Below are positions 5,675 through 7,788 of a stretch of DNA of 7,788 bases, piece after piece; positions within the stretch are counted from its first letter, which is position 1; each line of letters begins with the position of its first letter. Both the position numbers and the translations under genes were made by a program. Below the pieces are notes generated by a model. The model was given only the letters and a program-made list of their open reading frames with translations. It was not told the DNA's origin and searched no databases. Source of the DNA: CAZBWS01 sp964495705 (GTDB taxonomy: Bacteria > Pseudomonadota > Gammaproteobacteria > HTCC5015); contig CAZBWS010000090.1 in NCBI GenBank assembly GCA_964495705.1, positions 1 through 7,788 of the forward strand. The letters run 5' to 3'.

Positions 5675-7588
5675 TTAAACAGTCTTACGGTCTACTATGT
5701 CCGCCTTTAATAGCTCGACAAATTCTTCAACACCCATGGTGCCTAGGTCTTCGCCACTGCGAGTACGAACTGCTACCTGCTCATTTTCCACTTCGCGATC
5801 ACCTACTACTAACAAGTAAGGCACGCGCTGAAGTGTGTGCTCGCGGATTTTAAAGCCGATCTTCTCGTTTCTCAAGTCCGTATCGGCTCTTAATCCTTGA
5901 TTTTCAAGTATTTCTTTAACTTTTTTAACAAAATCGCTCTGTTTGTCGGTAATATTCATAATCATCGCCTGAACTGGCGCCAACCACACAGGGAAGCGGC
6001 CCTCATGCTCTTCGATCAAAATACCGATAAATCGCTCTAGTGAACCCAAAATAGCACGGTGTAACATCACGGGGGTTTTCTTATCCCCCCCTTCTGACAC
6101 ATATTGAGCATCCAGTCGTTCGGGCATGGAAAAGTCCACTTGAATCGTGCCGCATTGCCACACTCGCCCCAAGCAGTCCTTCAAAGCAAATTCAATTTTA
6201 GGCCCGTAGAACGCCCCTTCTTCTGGCTGAACCCTAAAATCTAAGCCCTTGGCTTTTAACGCCACATCCAAGGCCTCTTCCGCTTGATCCCACATCTCGT
6301 CGCTGCCCACACGCTGCTCTGGGCGCAGAGACAGTGCAACATCGATATCTTCAAAGCCGAAATCCTTGTAAACATCAAACACCAAATCAATGAATGCGGA
6401 TACCTCAGACTGAATCTGTTCTTCGGTACAAAAGATATGGGCATCATCTTGTACAAAGTTACGTACACGCATAATGCCATGCAATGAGCCTGAAGGTTCG
6501 TTGCGGTGACAGGAACCAAATTCTGCCATGCGCAGTGGCAGGTCGCGATAAGATTTCAAGCCTTGGTTGTAGATCTGTACATGACAGGGGCAGTTCATGG
6601 GCTTTACGGCATAATCGCGGCTCTCTGAGTGCGTAGAGAAAATCATGTCGCCAAACTTATCCCAGTGGCCTGACTTTTCCCACAACACGCGATCAACGAC
6701 CTGGGGTGTATGCACTTCCTGGTAGTCGTGTTTGCGCAACAGATTGCGAATGTAATTCTGTACTTCGGTATATACGGTCCAGCCCTTGTCATGCCAGAAC
6801 ACCATACCAGGCGCCTCTTCCTGCATATGGAATAGATCTAAGGCCTTACCTAGCTTGCGGTGATCACGCTTTTCGGCCTCTTCCAACATTTTCAAATAGG
6901 ACTTTAAATCTTTCTTATCCGTCCAAGCCGTACCATAGATACGGTGCAACATCTTATTGTCAGAGTTACCGCGCCAGTAGGCGCCAGCAATACTCATCAA
7001 TTTAAAGACACGCAGATGGCGCGTACTCGGCACATGAGGGCCGCGACACATATCGGTGTATTCTTCATGGTGATAGAGCTTAATCTCTTCACCTGCGGGA
7101 ATCTCGGAGGCAATTTCTACTTTGTAGGGCTCACCCCGATCTTCAAACGCCTTTACCGCCTGAGCCTGAGTGACTTTTTCAATCTCAACCTCGTAGTCTT
7201 TTTTGACCAGCTCTTTAATGCGCTTCTCTACCGCCGCCATATCATCGGGTGTAAAGGGCTCGTCATAATCGATGTCGTAGTAGAAGCCATTATCAATCGT
7301 AGGACCGATTGCCATCTTGGCATTAGGGTAAAGCTGCTTAACCGCGTGTCCTATAAGGTGGGCAAAAGAATGGCGAATAATCTCCAAACCCTCTGGGTCT
7401 CGTCCAGTAATGATCTGTAACGATGCATCCTCTGTAATCGGCAATTTCGCGTCACGCAGCTCGCCATTTACCTTACCTGCAATGGTAGCTTTGGCTAAAC
7501 CTGGGCCAATATCCATGGCGACATCTAGAATAGATACGGCGTTATCAAAGATTTTTTGAGTGCCATCTGGCAGAGTGATTACAGGCAT
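5675..7588 (-). CDS. thrS: Threonine-tRNA ligase
   Basis: This cytoplasmic class II enzyme charges tRNA-Thr with threonine and removes mischarged serine. It has 637 residues; E. coli has 642. In order: a TGS domain (1-61); an editing domain (about 62-225) with H73 and H77 in HSFAHLIGHA and C181/H185 in TDMCRGPHV; the catalytic core (about 240-535) with zinc ligands C333 (MNCPCH), H384 (DDAHIF) and H510 (MLHRAILGS), motif 2 with R362 in CHRNEPSGSLHG, and motif 3 with R519 in SLERFIG; and the HGTP anticodon-binding domain (about 536-637). ATG at 7586-7588 follows GGGGA at five-base spacing and gives the expected MPVITLPDG start. It is the first gene of the operon. The leader from the likely promoter is only about 55 bases, too short for the E. 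coli ThrRS operator. Confidence 0.99.
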   Translation of the reverse strand: MPVITLPDGTQKIFDNAVSILDVAMDIGPGLAKATIAGKVNGELRDAKLPITEDASLQIITGRDPEGLEIIRHSFAHLIGHAVKQLYPNAKMAIGPTIDNGFYYDIDYDEPFTPDDMAAVEKRIKELVKKDYEVEIEKVTQAQAVKAFEDRGEPYKVEIASEIPAGEEIKLYHHEEYTDMCRGPHVPSTRHLRVFKLMSIAGAYWRGNSDNKMLHRIYGTAWTDKKDLKSYLKMLEEAEKRDHRKLGKALDLFHMQEEAPGMVFWHDKGWTVYTEVQNYIRNLLRKHDYQEVHTPQVVDRVLWEKSGHWDKFGDMIFSTHSESRDYAVKPMNCPCHVQIYNQGLKSYRDLPLRMAEFGSCHRNEPSGSLHGIMRVRNFVQDDAHIFCTEEQIQSEVSAFIDLVFDVYKDFGFEDIDVALSLRPEQRVGSDEMWDQAEEALDVALKAKGLDFRVQPEEGAFYGPKIEFALKDCLGRVWQCGTIQVDFSMPERLDAQYVSEGGDKKTPVMLHRAILGSLERFIGILIEEHEGRFPVWLAPVQAMIMNITDKQSDFVKKVKEILENQGLRADTDLRNEKIGFKIREHTLQRVPYLLVVGDREVENEQVAVRTRSGEDLGTMGVEEFVELLKADIVDRKTV

Positions 7589-7643
7589 TTTTATCCCCAG
7601 TGGTGACCCATACGCAAGGCCACATGTTATTAAATATAAAGAA

Positions 7644-7679
7644 GGCGCTGATTATACCTATTTCCAGCTTATCCGCATT
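7644..7679 (-). promoter_or_regulatory. thrS: Promoter of the thrS operon
   Basis: A perfect -10 hexamer, TATAAT (7651-7656), lies on the minus strand, predicting a start near 7644, about 55 bases before the ATG. The -35 region (about 7672-7679, AATGCGGA) is a poor match at any spacing from 15 to 18. The site lies between the tRNA-Asn terminator and thrS, where an operon promoter is expected. Confidence 0.65.
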
Positions 7680-7690
7680 ATTTTGCGCAA

Positions 7691-7730
7691 TAAAAAAGCC
7701 GATCCCATGAAAATCATAAGACCGGCTTTT
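7691..7730 (-). terminator. Intrinsic terminator of tRNA-Asn
   Basis: On the minus strand AAAAGCCGGTC (7720-7730) pairs with GATCGGCTTTT (7694-7704), with one G-U pair, and further T residues follow. The 15-base loop can close partly through ATGA/TCAT. It starts five bases after the tRNA CCA end and separates the tRNA from the thrS promoter. Confidence 0.88.
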
Positions 7731-7735
7731 GTGTA

Positions 7736-7788
7736 TGGCTCCTCGACCTGGACTTGAACCAGGGACCAATAGATTAACAGTCTACTGC
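7736..7788 (-). tRNA. tRNA-Asn (anticodon GTT), 5' part outside the window
   Basis: The 3' 53 bases are visible on the minus strand: anticodon stem GTAGA/TCTAT, loop CTGTTAA with anticodon GTT at 7776-7778, variable loop TGGTC, T arm CCTGG-TTCAAGT-CCAGG, acceptor strand TCGAGGA, discriminator G (7739) and encoded CCA (7736-7738). The D arm and the 5' acceptor strand lie beyond position 7788. The anticodon and the 3' half match bacterial asparagine tRNAs. It reads AAC and AAU codons. A terminator follows directly. Confidence 0.94.

Noticed and set aside
6944..7420. 158-codon plus-strand reading frame antisense to thrS
   Set aside because: It lies wholly within thrS, resembles no protein family I know, and has no operon context. 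Long antisense frames are common opposite conserved genes.
7591..7611. Six-codon upstream reading frame (MGHHWG) in the thrS leader
   Set aside because: It has no Shine-Dalgarno and no threonine codons, so nothing suggests attenuation.
7545..7769. 74-codon minus-strand frame spanning the tRNA-Asn end, thrS leader and thrS start
   Set aside because: It runs through tRNA sequence, a terminator and the thrS promoter, which is not compatible with a real gene. The internal ATG at 7624-7626 also lacks a ribosome binding site.
1..7788. CRISPR array, insertion sequence, prophage, toxin-antitoxin or other accessory system
   Set aside because: No direct-repeat arrays, transposase-like frames or terminal inverted repeats were seen. 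All coding space is filled by conserved core genes in their usual order.

Overview
The window is a stretch of bacterial chromosome with every recognisable gene on the minus strand. Read in the direction of transcription, from right to left, the order is: end of a tRNA-Asn gene, thrS, infC, rpmI, rplT, pheS, pheT, ihfA, a small MerR-family regulator, tRNA-Pro(GGG). This is the classic translation cluster of gammaproteobacteria. The IHF-alpha, L20, L35, PheS and PheT sequences are clearly gammaproteobacterial. The MerR gene plus tRNA-Pro after ihfA, and a four-cysteine insert in PheS, resemble the Pseudomonas arrangement more than the enteric one. Base composition looks moderate (roughly half G+C by eye). 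A marine Pseudomonas-like or Cellvibrio-like gammaproteobacterium fits, but I cannot name a genus.

Layout. The right edge (7691-7788) holds the 3' two-thirds of tRNA-Asn and its terminator. The thrS promoter, with a perfect TATAAT, lies at about 7651-7656. thrS (5675-7588) is followed after 31 bases by infC. infC must start at a rare AUC codon (5641-5643), which is the hallmark of IF3 autoregulation. A structured 127-base gap precedes rpmI and rplT, which are tightly coupled. A strong intrinsic terminator/attenuator (4347-4378) separates the ribosomal-protein genes from pheS-pheT. pheT, ihfA and the MerR gene are packed with a 4-base gap and then a 20-base overlap, and end at a terminator at 129-148. 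tRNA-Pro (5-81) appears to have its own stringent-type promoter just after that terminator.

How the genes work together. ThrS and PheS/PheT charge tRNAs with threonine and phenylalanine. IF3 polices start-codon choice. L35 and L20 are parts of the large ribosomal subunit, and L20 usually represses its own mRNA. IHF-alpha is half of a DNA-bending nucleoid protein. The MerR-like protein is a conserved orphan without a known role. The operon is therefore mainly translation machinery, with expression probably tuned at several internal points: the AUC start, the structured infC-rpmI gap, the rplT-pheS terminator, and coupled ribosome binding sites.

I found no mobile element, CRISPR array, phage gene, toxin or defence system, and no gene-free stretch longer than 150 bases. 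This is an ordinary core-genome region. The most interesting points are regulatory details, not a new system.
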